A program made the position numbers and the translations under genes. The notes under the pieces are model-generated. The model saw nothing but the letters and a program-made list of their open reading frames with translations. It searched no databases and was not told the DNA's origin. 64,000 nt of DNA. Source: CBDCFV01 sp965261795. GTDB taxonomy: Bacteria > Chloroflexota > Dehalococcoidia > Lucifugimonadales > UBA3495. Below are positions 18,606 to 28,129 of this stretch, piece after piece. How positions within the stretch are numbered: position 1 is the first letter of the stretch; each line of letters starts with the position of its first letter. Location of the stretch: positions 4,588,001 to 4,652,000 of the forward strand of contig OZ253476.1 in assembly GCA_965261795.1 (NCBI GenBank), given 5' to 3'.

Positions 18606-19481
18606 CTACCTGCGGCCCAAATCCAGCGTCATAAGTTCTTCGCCGAAGACCAACTCCCCGTCGTAAATCCTCTTCACGTCACCGATGCCCTTTTCCATCG
18701 GGCCGTGCTGGCTCAGGTGAGGCCCGGTGTGTACCAGGACAAGGCGTTTAACCCCCGCCTCCTGGGCCATACCGGCTGCGCCCCTCGTGCCGCACATGCT
18801 GTTTTGTCCTTCCCCCGTGGCCTCCATCTCATCCGAATCGTCCCAACACATGCAAAGCATCACGTCGGCGTCTTTGGCCAAATCGACCACAGACTGGCAG
18901 GGACGGGTGTCACCGGTGAATACTACGCTGCCATCCGGCGTATCTAACCGGTAAGCCAGACAGTCCAACCAAGGCTGAGCATGTTCTGCGATAGATGCTG
19001 TCACGGTCCAGTCGCTGCCCGAATGCACCAGTCCGGGGCCAATGTCCCGAACGTCCACTGACGGGGGCTTGCGTGGCAGCGTGCCGCCGCGGTTCACAAA
19101 GACCCGTTGGCTTCCGGGGGAGTTGATGCGGGCCCGCCAGTCGTGGGCGAACGCGCCATGCTCCTCACTCAGAATACGCTCTGTAATGGTTTCGGTCAGA
19201 GTCGGGCCAAACACCCGCAGTTCGTTTTCCTTGCCGGAGCTTTGGTCCCACCGGCACAGCAGGAAACACGGGTAGTCAACGTCATGGTCGAAGTGGTGGT
19301 GGCTGAAGAAGAGATTGTCTATCTGGGTGGGCCACAGCCCCGCCTGTACCAGCTTGTAGGTGGTAGCGGGGCCGCAATCGAACATAATATATTGGCCCCC
19401 AACCTCGACAACGTGGGAAGAACCGAACCTCGTAGGCGTCGGAGTGGGAGTCCCGGTCCCCAACAAGTATATCTTGGCCAA
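18606..19481 (-). CDS. MBL-fold metallo-hydrolase (RNase Z/arylsulfatase-like)
   Basis: 291 residues. YLLGTGTPTPTPTRFGSSHVVEV opens the fold. SHHHFDHDVDYP is the HxHxDH zinc motif, SIAEHAQPWLD and VVFTGDTRPC supply the next His and Asp, and LVLVHTGPH the last. The layout is that of the RNase Z/ElaC-like branch, many of whose members hydrolyse small esters or cyclic phosphates rather than tRNA. Start codon TTG at 19481 with AAGGAG 9 nt upstream. It follows the NHL protein gene by 21 bp on the same strand, so the two are probably one transcript. Confidence 0.88.
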   Translation of the reverse strand: MAKIYLLGTGTPTPTPTRFGSSHVVEVGGQYIMFDCGPATTYKLVQAGLWPTQIDNLFFSHHHFDHDVDYPCFLLCRWDQSSGKENELRVFGPTLTETITERILSEEHGAFAHDWRARINSPGSQRVFVNRGGTLPRKPPSVDVRDIGPGLVHSGSDWTVTASIAEHAQPWLDCLAYRLDTPDGSVVFTGDTRPCQSVVDLAKDADVMLCMCWDDSDEMEATGEGQNSMCGTRGAAGMAQEAGVKRLVLVHTGPHLSQHGPMEKGIGDVKRIYDGELVFGEELMTLDLGRR

Positions 19482-19502
19482 CTGTTCACACTCCTTTCTA
19501 GG

Positions 19503-20534
19503 CTACCGCTTCTGGTACACTTGGAACCGGTGCCGGTTGGTTTCGGTGACGTAGAGCCGCCCATCCTTGTCCAACGACACTGACACCGGGCCCCAGAAGT
19601 ACGGCTCGGTCTGGGACGATACGTGATAAGGGGCCGTCAAATGCTCCGGCAGCTCGGGGAAAAGGTCTGACGTATCCCTTTCCCTCTTCTCCTCGGGGTT
19701 GACCTCAAGGTACTCCGCCGCCCACTTGGAAACGGTCCCCTCTCCTCTCAAAAGGACTTGGAACCCGCCGTCGGGGCCAAGTATCTGCACCCGCTCGTTG
19801 CCCCAGTCGGCCACGTAAATGTAGCCCTCTCCGTCCACGGCCACAGCGGACGGCCGGTTGAACTCTCCTTCATCGGTCCCTGGACTGCCGTAGCTGGCAA
19901 TGAACTGGCCGGTGTTGGTGAACTTCTGGACCCTGTCGTTACGCCAGTCAGCCACGTAAACGTTGTCGTCTCCGTCGACGGCAACTCCCCAAGGGAGGTT
20001 GAATTGGCTCTCTCCGTCACCCGGGCCTCCCCACCCCAGCAGAAATGCGCCGTCGGGGGTGAATTTCTGCACCCGGTTGTTGTGCTGGTCGGCGATGAAA
20101 ACGTTGTTTTGAGAGTCGAACGCTATCCCGGCAGGGCCGTTGACCTGGCCTTCCCCGGCTCCTGCCTCGCCCCACTTGCCCAGGAATTTGCCCGACGAGT
20201 CGTAAATCGAGACGCGGTTGTTGTACTCGTCGGTAACGAACAGGCGCTGCTCGGCGTCAAATACGATGCAAACGGGCCAGACCAACTGGCCGTCGCCCGC
20301 GCCGTAACCGTAGCCGAATTCCCCTAAGTAGTCCTCATCCAGGTTGCAGATGCCGACGCGGATTCCCGCCGCCCGGCCCGGGTCGCACCGGTTGAGTACG
20401 AAGATTCTTCCGTCGTCGGCCACCGCCAAGTCGGAAGGCGTCGAGAAGCCGCGTCCGTTCAGGCCGTTGTTGACGATGCCAATGGTCTTGACGTAGTTGA
20501 TTTCAATGGTCTTGGCTGAGGCGTGGGTGCTCAC
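19503..20534 (-). CDS. NHL-repeat six-bladed b-propeller protein
   Basis: 343 residues. Repeated blades are plain: LFVTDEYNNRVSIYDSSG, VFIADQHNNRVQKFTPDG, VYVADWRNDRVQKFTNTG and IYVADWGNERVQILGPDG, each followed by a G-x-G-x-x-x-G-x-F turn. The final blade is VTETNRHRFQVYQ. No signal peptide is visible. The start is GTG with GGAGG 7 nt upstream. NHL propellers serve as lyases, hydrolases or binding scaffolds; nothing here decides between these. Likely co-transcribed with the MBL hydrolase downstream. Confidence 0.88.
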   Translation of the reverse strand: MSTHASAKTIEINYVKTIGIVNNGLNGRGFSTPSDLAVADDGRIFVLNRCDPGRAAGIRVGICNLDEDYLGEFGYGYGAGDGQLVWPVCIVFDAEQRLFVTDEYNNRVSIYDSSGKFLGKWGEAGAGEGQVNGPAGIAFDSQNNVFIADQHNNRVQKFTPDGAFLLGWGGPGDGESQFNLPWGVAVDGDDNVYVADWRNDRVQKFTNTGQFIASYGSPGTDEGEFNRPSAVAVDGEGYIYVADWGNERVQILGPDGGFQVLLRGEGTVSKWAAEYLEVNPEEKRERDTSDLFPELPEHLTAPYHVSSQTEPYFWGPVSVSLDKDGRLYVTETNRHRFQVYQKR

Positions 20535-20610
20535 TGAATAGCCTCCATCTGTCTCGGTAATACCGGCCCAGGCTTTACTTGCCGCCGGAAATACGGGCGC
20601 CTCTTGGTCG

Positions 20611-20730
20611 CTATCTCAAAGATTGGCGCACTACCCAACCCGTCATTCCCGCGAAGGCGGGAATCTATGGCCTTCAACCATTGACGAGTCAATGCCAGAA
20701 GAACCACCAGGTTGTGAAATAGTTTCTTAA
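20611..20730. mobile_element. Family B miniature inverted-repeat element, copy 1 (degraded)
   Basis: Left end CTATCTCAAAGATTGGCGCA; right end GTTGTGAAATAGTTTCTTAA, whose complement is AAGAAACTATTTCACAAC. The interior holds one hairpin repeat, CGTCATTCCCGCGAAGG followed by CGGGAATC. Two better-preserved copies are at 51483-52168 and 53641-53830 and share the ACTACCCAACCCGTCA segment. It lies in the 285-bp gap between the NHL and DUF1800 genes; nothing else is visible there. Confidence 0.75.
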
Positions 20731-20819
20731 CCTGCCAAGGGCTGCGCAATATCGCAGCCCTTGAATTTGCAGAGGACACTATTGGCTCCACCCGTTAAAC
20801 GGCCTGACCATTCCGGGAA

Positions 20820-22235
20820 TCAAGCCAACTGGAACTCCCTGGTGGAAGCAACCAGCCGGAGCATGTTGCCAACCCGCTGCTCCGACTCGTCCCCCGGCTG
20901 CCGGCCGGTCAGGTCCAACTCGCCTTGGTGAGCCGCGTAGGACACCAGCGCGTTGTGGGTCGAGTCTGATACGGTTATCGGCCCCACAATGTCCAGACAC
21001 CGGTCCACCAACTCTTCCGGGGTCAGCGTTCCCCCTGTTTCATGGGCCAGCCGGTCGATTATGGCCCTGACCCCAGGCCTGTTGACGTTGCTCAATTCCT
21101 TGGCGGCAAAGTTGAGCCGCTCCACGAACGAACCGCTGTCAATCCACTCGACGCCCTCATGCCACCCTTCAACCGTGGGTGGCTGGAGGAGGCCCTGCCC
21201 CATGAACAGCGATTGGTTGGTAACCTTTTCAATGCCCAGCGTAGGCGTTTGGTAACTGCCGGCCATGCGCATTGCCCCGACCATAAGTTCAACAGGGCCC
21301 TTCACTCGGGCGAAGTGGGCTTTCCCGGACTTGAAGTAGTCCGAGTGGAAGAGGGTACGGAGCATCGACCGTATCTCGTAGCCCGACTCGAAATAGCAGC
21401 GCATCATGTCCTGTATAGCCTCTTCGCCCTCAGCGTCAATCTCATCGGCGGCGAAGAACTGGAACAGCCTGGTTGAAACGAACCGGGCCGTCGCCTCCTG
21501 TTGCACAACGATGTCGATTATGTCTTCCCCGTTGAAGTTGCCCGTATGTCCCAGGAAGGTTTTCTCACCATCGTCATGGTCCTCTTCACGGTACTGGAAG
21601 TGCCACGCGATGCGGCTGTAGGGCCAGATTGAGTCCTTGCTGGCGCGGATGGACATGTACTCTGCGTTGGCCATAGTCCAGCCCGTGAAAGCCCGGGAGC
21701 CTTCCTTGATGTCCTGCTCGGAGTAGTTCCCGATGCCCATGGAGAAGAGTTCCAAAAGCTCTCGCCCGTAGTTCTCGTTGACGGCGCCTTTATGATTTTC
21801 GTTATTGTCCAGCCACAGGATCATCGCCGGGTCTTTGGACAACTCCACCAGCAGGTCCTGGTAGTTACCCAAGCCGCACCGTCGGAACATATCAACCTGG
21901 TTCAACAATGCCCGGGCTTGGTTGAGCTTGGCATACCCGGTGGCGAATAACCCGTGCCAGAACAGGGCAATCTTCTCCTCCAAGGGGCACTTGGTGCTGA
22001 TCATCCGGTACATCCAATAAGCGCCGGCTCCCGCTATGTCCCTGGCCTCCGACATCTCGGCGTGATACCGGCGGATCAGGTCGTCGGGAATATTCTGGGC
22101 ATCGCCGGGGTACAGAAGCTCCTCAACAACGGCATCGTACCCTTTTGCCATGTACTGGTCCAACTCATCAGGAGTCGCCCCAAAACCCGCCCGTCTTAAA
22201 AGGTGGGCCATTAGAGCGGTGTCTTGATTGGTCAT
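20820..22235 (-). CDS. DUF1800 domain-containing protein
   Basis: 471 residues, standard for DUF1800. It opens MAHLLRRAGFGATPDELD and has EKIALFWHGLFATG, NYGRELLELFSMGIGNYSEQDI, FTGWTMAN and FLGHTGNFNGEDIIDIV, all strongly conserved. Family members are secreted or Tat-dependent in many bacteria, but no clear signal is seen here. They nearly always pair with DUF1501 proteins, as here (next gene upstream in transcription). The biochemical role is unknown. GAGG is 4 nt upstream of the ATG. Confidence 0.92.
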   Translation of the reverse strand: MTNQDTALMAHLLRRAGFGATPDELDQYMAKGYDAVVEELLYPGDAQNIPDDLIRRYHAEMSEARDIAGAGAYWMYRMISTKCPLEEKIALFWHGLFATGYAKLNQARALLNQVDMFRRCGLGNYQDLLVELSKDPAMILWLDNNENHKGAVNENYGRELLELFSMGIGNYSEQDIKEGSRAFTGWTMANAEYMSIRASKDSIWPYSRIAWHFQYREEDHDDGEKTFLGHTGNFNGEDIIDIVVQQEATARFVSTRLFQFFAADEIDAEGEEAIQDMMRCYFESGYEIRSMLRTLFHSDYFKSGKAHFARVKGPVELMVGAMRMAGSYQTPTLGIEKVTNQSLFMGQGLLQPPTVEGWHEGVEWIDSGSFVERLNFAAKELSNVNRPGVRAIIDRLAHETGGTLTPEELVDRCLDIVGPITVSDSTHNALVSYAAHQGELDLTGRQPGDESEQRVGNMLRLVASTREFQLA

Positions 22236-22279
22236 TCTTCCTCCACGGTGTCACCGGACTTTGGTGAGAACACTTGCAA

Positions 22280-22421
22280 AAACGTCATTCCCTTGCAACA
22301 TCGTCATCCCCACGCAGGCAGGGACCCACATCGTCGTTCCTCCCGCAGGCGGGAACCCTCCCGCCACAACATCATCATTCCCGATCGTCATTCCCGCGCA
22401 GGCGGGAATCTATACGGTACT
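22280..22421. repeat. Cluster of CGTCATTCCC hairpin repeats between DUF1501 and DUF1800
   Basis: At least three imperfect copies of the hairpin repeat (GTCATCCCCACGCAGGCAGG, TCGTTCCTCCCGCAGGCGGG and TCATTCCCGCGCAGGCGGGA) fill the gap between the two genes. They overlap the end of the DUF1501 gene by a few bases. No terminal inverted repeats are visible, so this looks like tandem growth of the hairpin unit and not a complete miniature element. Confidence 0.8.
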
Positions 22422-23553
22422 ATCTCCTGATCAGGTCGAAGGCCTCAAACCGCCCGTTGACAATGGGCGCCGAGTCCAACTCCAAGCACTGTTCCAATAC
22501 GGCGGTGTAGGTGCTGCGGAAGTCGTTATTGGACTTGAGGTCTCCCTCCAACTGGTCCTTTTCTTCGAGTGACGGATACTCGCCGTACAGTCCGCCCTTA
22601 ACGGAATTGCCTATCAGGAAGGCCACTCCTCCGGAACCGTGATCGCTGCCGGAACCATTGTCCCTGATGCGGCGGCCGAACTCCGAAAATATCAGAACAA
22701 CCGCGTCATCCGCCCGACCATGTTCCGCCAAGTCATCCGTGAAATCACTCACGGCCCTGGAAACCGATTCCCAGAGCTTGGCGTGGGTATCCAACTCTCC
22801 GGAGTGCGTATCGTAGCCGCCGTGGATCGTGTAGTAGATGCGAGTGCCCAAGTCGGCGAACAGCACTTGGGCCATGCTCTTCATATTCTGGCTCAACCCG
22901 TCCGGGCCGTACTCCACCGACGATGAGTACATGGCGGGGGCGGTGCGCAGTATGTCCGCGCCTTTCAGCGCGTCGCTGCCAGTCTGGCCTATGTAGTCCA
23001 GAACGGCCCCTCTGCCTACTGCGCCGCTGTACATCTGGGAAAAGCACTCCAGCGTGGCTTCACGGAGCGGGTCGTCTTCCAAGTCCGGGTACAATCCGTA
23101 GGTCTGAAGGTCACCGACCGATGCTACTGGGACTCCCCTGCAGCCCAGGGCCCTCGGCAGGCCGCGGCCGAAATGGATGGTGGTCAGCACGTTCTCGCCG
23201 TGGAGGTCCAAGTCTCTGGTGGCGCGGCCAAGCCAACCTTCGGTGCCGATGGCGTCCGGTTCGGCGGTGTGCCAGATGTCCATAGCCCGGAAGTGGGACC
23301 GGTTGGGCTTGAAGTAGCCGATGCCGTTAATGACCGCCACGTTTCCTTTGTCCCACAGTTCCTTGATGGGACCCAACGCCGGTGCGAAACCGATATGGTC
23401 GTTTATTGGAAGGACCCTGTCCTGGTCTATGTGCACCACAGGCCGGGAATCGTAGTACAGCCCGCTGCCGTGGGGCACCACTGTGTTCAAATAGTCGTTG
23501 CCCCCCGTTAGTTGTATCACCACGAGAGACTTTTCCCGCGTATTAGTGGTCAT
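22420..23553 (-). CDS. DUF1501 domain-containing protein
   Basis: 377 residues from the ATG at 23553, which has AGGAGG 5 nt upstream; the frame extends further to 23625 without a site. Conserved blocks are LVVIQLTGGNDYLNTVVPHG, LPINDHIGFAPALGPIKELWD, NRSHFRAMDIWHTAEP and VVLIFSEFGRRIRDNGS with DHGSGG. These are the sulfatase/alkaline phosphatase-like features of DUF1501. It precedes the DUF1800 gene, its usual partner, separated by 184 bp of hairpin repeats. Function unknown; often thought to act at the cell surface, yet no signal peptide is visible here. Confidence 0.92.
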   Translation of the reverse strand: MTTNTREKSLVVIQLTGGNDYLNTVVPHGSGLYYDSRPVVHIDQDRVLPINDHIGFAPALGPIKELWDKGNVAVINGIGYFKPNRSHFRAMDIWHTAEPDAIGTEGWLGRATRDLDLHGENVLTTIHFGRGLPRALGCRGVPVASVGDLQTYGLYPDLEDDPLREATLECFSQMYSGAVGRGAVLDYIGQTGSDALKGADILRTAPAMYSSSVEYGPDGLSQNMKSMAQVLFADLGTRIYYTIHGGYDTHSGELDTHAKLWESVSRAVSDFTDDLAEHGRADDAVVLIFSEFGRRIRDNGSGSDHGSGGVAFLIGNSVKGGLYGEYPSLEEKDQLEGDLKSNNDFRSTYTAVLEQCLELDSAPIVNGRFEAFDLIRR

Positions 23554-23689
23554 CGACCCCTCCTGACAAAGCCGTTTGTAGCCGTTATCAGACACGTTGC
23601 AAAGCCATAGCCTAGTCTGAGGCAATGCTCTAAGGATGCGCCTTACTGTAGTACAATCCCGTCAACATTTCAATCTGAAGGCTATCCAC

Positions 23690-23818
23690 GGGTGTGATTA
23701 AAACTGGTTGGTTAGGATGGGAGCGCGGGCGTCCCGCCCGCCATATCCCATATCGAAGACTTCTGCCTCGGTGGATATACCATCCCTTAGATATTCCCAC
23801 TACTTTTAATCATACCCA
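23690..23818. mobile_element. Family D candidate miniature element with 8-bp flanking repeats
   Basis: The ends are inverted repeats: GGGTGTGATTAAAA at the left and TTTTAATCATACCC at the right (one mismatch when paired). CTATCCAC occurs directly on both sides, at 23682-23689 and 23819-23826, as expected of a target duplication. An internal hairpin GCGGGCGtccCGCCCGC is visible. Only one copy is in the window. The 469-bp stretch 23554-24022, upstream of both flanking genes, shows nothing else. Confidence 0.6.
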
Positions 23819-24022
23819 CTATCCACTGGTGTCCGCCGGATTTTTGAGCCTCGACCAGAGACTCCGCGTAACCTGCCGGACATGTTCTTGAATACTGGCC
23901 GTATTCTACTGAAAGACATTTTCCACGCTTTAGTTGGCGGAACTCGCCAAATGATATACTCGCGATGCCTGCCACAATAGGGTGCAATCAAGCAACATCC
24001 ATCCATAAGTTCGGGGGCGCTC

Positions 24023-26224
24023 TTGACCGGATATCTTGCCCGAGTTTGTGCTAGAAGGCCGTTTATTGCTATCGGCGCATGGTTAGCGCTGATCGTAATA
24101 GCACTGGTAATCATCCGTGTTTTGCTGCCAAGCGCCACTACCACCGAGTTCAGCCTGGCCGGCAGGTACGAGTCCGAACGGGCATCGTCCTTGCTGGAAG
24201 ACAGGCTGAGGGGCCCAAGCCGCTTTCCGAACTGGTCCTCGTTCAGTCCCCGGTCCTGACTGTCGATGACCCCGAATTCCGCTCCAAGGTCGAATCGGTC
24301 CATGCCAGCATTGTTGCCCTGGGACCCGAAAAGGTACTGGGGGGACAGCATTACTTCCTTGATAACGATGCGCTCCGTGTATCCCCCGACCGCAGCACTA
24401 CCATTATGAACTTTGTCTTGGCCGGGGACTTTAAGGAAGCCACGGAGAATGTCGAAGAGGTTATCCACGTCGTTGAGGAAGCCAACAACGACGACGGCTT
24501 TCGCGTGCTCATTGGCGGAGACGCCAGCGTAGCCTTCGAGAACGGCGAGTTGAATGCTGAAGACCTTGAGAAGGGGGAACGCATCGGCATACCCGTAGCG
24601 CTGATTATCCTGCTGGCGCTGTTCGGGGCCGTTGTCGCCACTCTGTTGCCTTTGGGATTGGCCATTGTTGCCATAATCATTGCGCTGGCCGCGGTCGGGA
24701 TCATCGGACAGGCATTCGAGTTAATCTTCTTCGTAACGATGATGATCACCATGATCGGCCTTGCGGTGGGCATCGACTATTCGCTGCTTATCGTTTCCCG
24801 ATTCAGGGAGGAGATGAGCCGTGGCTTGGACAAACGCGCGGCGGTTGAAAGGGCGGGCGATACGGCAGGCCGTACGGTGCTGTTCAGTGGTGTTACAGTG
24901 GTGCTGGCCCTGCTGGCCCTGCTCATTGTCCCCGTGTCTTTCTTCCAGTCCCTCGGCCTGGGGGCGATCCTGGTGGTCATCGCCGCATTGGCCCGCTACC
25001 TTGACTCTTTTGCCCGCCGTGTTGTCGCTCCTTGGCCCCAAGGTAAGTCTCTTGTCCATCCCTTTCCTTGCTAAGTTCACGCTTAAGACCCCGGAACCGT
25101 CAGGGCATGGTTTCTGGGTGACTGTTACCCACGCCGTAACCCGCTTCCCCGTCGTCAGCATACTTGTCATCGGCGTTCCGATGATAATCTTGGCGACGTT
25201 CTACTTCAGCATCGAGACTGGGCTCAACGACGTCAATACTTTCCCCGAAAAGTCTAAGACCAAGGAAGCCTTTACCGTATTCAAGGAAGAGTTTTCCGTG
25301 GGGGAAGTCAGTCCTGCGGGTTTCCTTAGCCCGGCGGAGATAGTTATAGAAGGCAACGTCAACAGTCCCCAAGTGCAGGAGGCGATGGCTCGCTTGGTGA
25401 AGTCTATTGTGGATGATCCGGCCTTCCCCGTCCCTCCCTCACTGGAGGTCAACTCGGAAGGCAGCCTCGCTTTGCTAACGCTTCCGTACCCGGGGGAACC
25501 CAACAGCCGGGCAGCGACTGCCCAAATGGCTATTCTCCGTGAACAGCACATTCCTGCTGCCTTCGACGGAGCCCCAGCTGAGGTTTACGTCGGGGGCGTA
25601 ACCGCGGAAGCCGCCGACTTCTTCGGCATAGTCGACGTCTACACGCCCATCGTCTTTGCCTTTGTACTTGGGCTCAGCTTCATAATATTGATGCTGGTCT
25701 TTCGGTCTATAGTCATTCCGATCAAAGCCATCATTATGAATCTGCTGTCGGTGGGCGCTACGTATGGCCTGTTGGTGCTGGTGTTCCAGAAAGGCATTGG
25801 CGCGGACCTGCTGGGGTTTCAACACGCCGAAGTCATCGATGCATGGATACCCCTGTTCCTGTTCTCCATCCTCTTCGGGCTGTCCATGGACTACCACGTA
25901 TTCTTGCTCAGCCGTATCCGGGAAAGGTATGACGAGACCGGGAACAACGCCCAAGCCGTAGCCTACGGCTTGCAGTCCACGGGGGGATTAATTACCGGAG
26001 CCGCACTTATAATGGTTGCAGTATTCGGTGGATTCGCGGCCGGCGAAACCATCATCAATCAACAGGTTGGATTCGGGCTTGCTGTCGCGGTATTCCTCGA
26101 TGCGACACTGGTGAGGTCGGTGTTGGTCCCGGCCAGCATGGATGTCCTGGGCAGGGGGAATTGGTACCTGCCATCGTGGTTGGGTTGGCTTCCCGATTTG
26201 CGAGTTGAAGCTGAAGAAACATGA
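24023..26224 (+). pseudogene. MMPL-family (RND-type) transporter gene with two frameshifts
   Basis: Three successive frames join into one MMPL transporter of about 730 residues. Frame one (from TTG 24023) has VCARRPFIAIGAWLALIVIA, the first helix. It shifts near 24205-24225 into a frame with FRVLIGGDASVAFENGE, then five helices and GLAVGIDYSLLIVSRFREEM. Near 24995-25010, a run reading GCCCGC shifts it into the frame carrying LTLLPAVLSLLG, the second large loop and ILFGLSMDYHVFLLSRIRERY. Domain order is intact: helix, periplasmic loop, five helices, helix, loop, five helices. Either the gene is dead or two single-base assembly errors are present. An oxygenase gene follows 16 bp downstream. Confidence 0.85.
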
Positions 26225-26240
26225 AATAGAGGTAGTTCAC

Positions 26241-26558
26241 ATGGTGGGACTCAACCTTGAAACTCACGCCCAGGAACTTCTGAACATACCTACCGACTAC
26301 AGGGCGGGCTACGAAAAAGCCATCCAACTCGCCCCGGAAATGGCCTACAATTATGTCGCCCACACCCGCGTTGGAGACCCGCTGGCCGAAGCGATGACTG
26401 AAGACCTGGCGGAACTTGGGCCAGGCGAATCAATGCGGCTCATCCAAGCGGTTATGGACCAGGAGGAAGGGTCCCTGCGTGACGCGCCGGCCTCAATGCG
26501 AGAATTCTTCAAGGATGCGGAAACTCCGCCCGAATGGCTCGACTATGCGGCGTTCGCC
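26241..26558 (+). pseudogene. MpaB/DUF2236 oxygenase gene, 5' fragment cut by the IS element
   Basis: Encodes about 106 residues of the N-terminal part of an MpaB/latex-clearing-protein-like oxygenase: HTRVGDPLAEAMTEDLAELG, DAPASMREFFKDAETPPEWL. ATG at 26241. Native coding ends at codon GCC (26556-26558), where the IS begins. Reading continues into the IS for about 20 foreign codons and stops at 26621. The rest of the gene is at 28478-29302. MpaB-type enzymes are heme-binding oxygenases in the characterised cases (rubber oxygenase, mycophenolic acid MpaB). Confidence 0.85.
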
Positions 26559-27560
26559 CCTAGAAACGTGGCCGGAAAGTCCTGGTTGGGTAGGGGGATT
26601 TGGGCAATAAAGCCGACGTGAGCAGGATCACGGAGCACAGTTGTCCGAGCCGGACCGCGCAGAAATTGGCCGCAGCATGGGCGACAACAAAGGGGACAAT
26701 ATTGAGGACGACGCTGCGGCCTGTTGCGCCGCCACCGGTACGGCCCGACCACCCGAGTTTCCCGGCCACCAGGGTCAGGTTGGCTACCGTGGCAGCCAGA
26801 TACAGCTGGAACCTGGTCTTGACCCTGCCGAAATAGCGGGACTGGCGAAGGCCCAACTGGACCAGCCGGGCCAACCGGTGCTCCACCACCACTCGGCGCA
26901 CTCGATATTCGTCATAGTGAGTGCTTTGCTGCAACGATCGGGCCTGCTGCAGCAGGGCTTCCTGGGGATGGACCAGCACCCGCCGCCCCCTGCTCCCCTT
27001 GGCTGCGATGCACTGGGACCGCAGTGGACATGTCCGGCATTCGGCCCCGTCGAACTGGAAGGCCTGCAAGCGGTGGACCCGCCCCCTGCGGTCCGTCCGC
27101 TTTCCCGCCGGCACGATGGTGTGGGTAACCTGTCCCGCCGGACAGGTGCAACTGCCCGCGGCCAGGTCGATGACAAAGTCATCCTTGGGAAAGTGCTTCC
27201 GGCCGGGCCGTCCCGGCACTCTGGCCACCAACCGGCGTCCCGCATCGGCGAAGGCCTGCCTGGTATCGCCATCCCCATAGGCGGCGTCGCCCATGGCTTC
27301 CTCCACCGGCACACCGGTGTTGGCCTCGCTCTGCTCCACCAATTCCAGCGATCCCAGGTTGTCCGGAGCGTTGCCGGGCAGTACCTCCACGGCGGTGATC
27401 AACTGGGAATCCGTGTCCACCACAATCGCCGCCTTGTGCCCGTCAAACCGTCTACTGCTGCTCTTGTGGCCGTGGCGCATCTCCGGGTCATGCACCGACA
27501 TCATCCGGTCCCGGCTCACCCCGTCCTTGAGATTCACTCCGTCATCGGTCCGCTCCACGT

Positions 27561-27588
27561 CCCCCGTTCGGGGCCGGGGGCAGGCTCT
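27561..27588. repeat. Twin insert B inside the transposase gene
   Basis: On the coding (minus) strand the insert begins AGCCTGCCCC, ends AACGGGG, and can form a CCCCG-AA-CGGGG hairpin. It matches the insert at 28102-28129 at 25 of 28 positions. It is 25 nt long when measured as the segment whose removal restores the transposase frame between LLLQ and DVERTDDG. Confidence 0.8.
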
Positions 27589-28101
27589 GGAGCAGCAACT
27601 GCCCCAGCAGTTCCGCCGCCGCCACTATCTGCTGCCGCTCAGCGCTGTCCTCCCCCAATTCCCCCTGCGCCTGCCGCGACAACTCCAGCAACCGGTCGGC
27701 GTCAGCTACTATCAAGGACAGCAGCGCCGCCCGCGCCCGTTTGTCGCTCCAGTCGATGGCGGCTTCGCCCTTCACGCTGGAACCCAGGTACCCCTCATAT
27801 CCCCGGGCCTTGCCCCATTCCTTGACGCTGGACTTCTCCACCGCCGCCAGCGCCCGCAACAGCTTGACTATCCCGTCCGCCAACAGATTATACGTGTCCT
27901 TCACCGCGCCACGGCCCAGGATGTTGGTCGTGTCCAACGCCACCCGCATCCCGCGCCCTTTCAGATACCCCGACTCCCGGGCCAAACGCAGGCTGGACTC
28001 GAACACCTCCCGCACCTTGCCGTGCAGTATCAGCTGGGCGCGGAACACCTGCAGCGTACTCTTGGCGAAGGGACGGTCTTCCACCTCAATCCCCAAGGCC
28101 A

Positions 28102-28129
28102 CCCCCGATCGTGGCCGAGGGCAGGCTCT
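28102..28129. repeat. Twin insert A inside the transposase gene
   Basis: Near-identical partner of the segment at 27561-27588 (three differences in 28). On the coding strand it begins AGCCTGCCCT and ends GATCGGGG. It separates RWK from VALGIEVED, two blocks that are contiguous in IS1182 transposases, and it shifts the frame by one. Confidence 0.8.
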
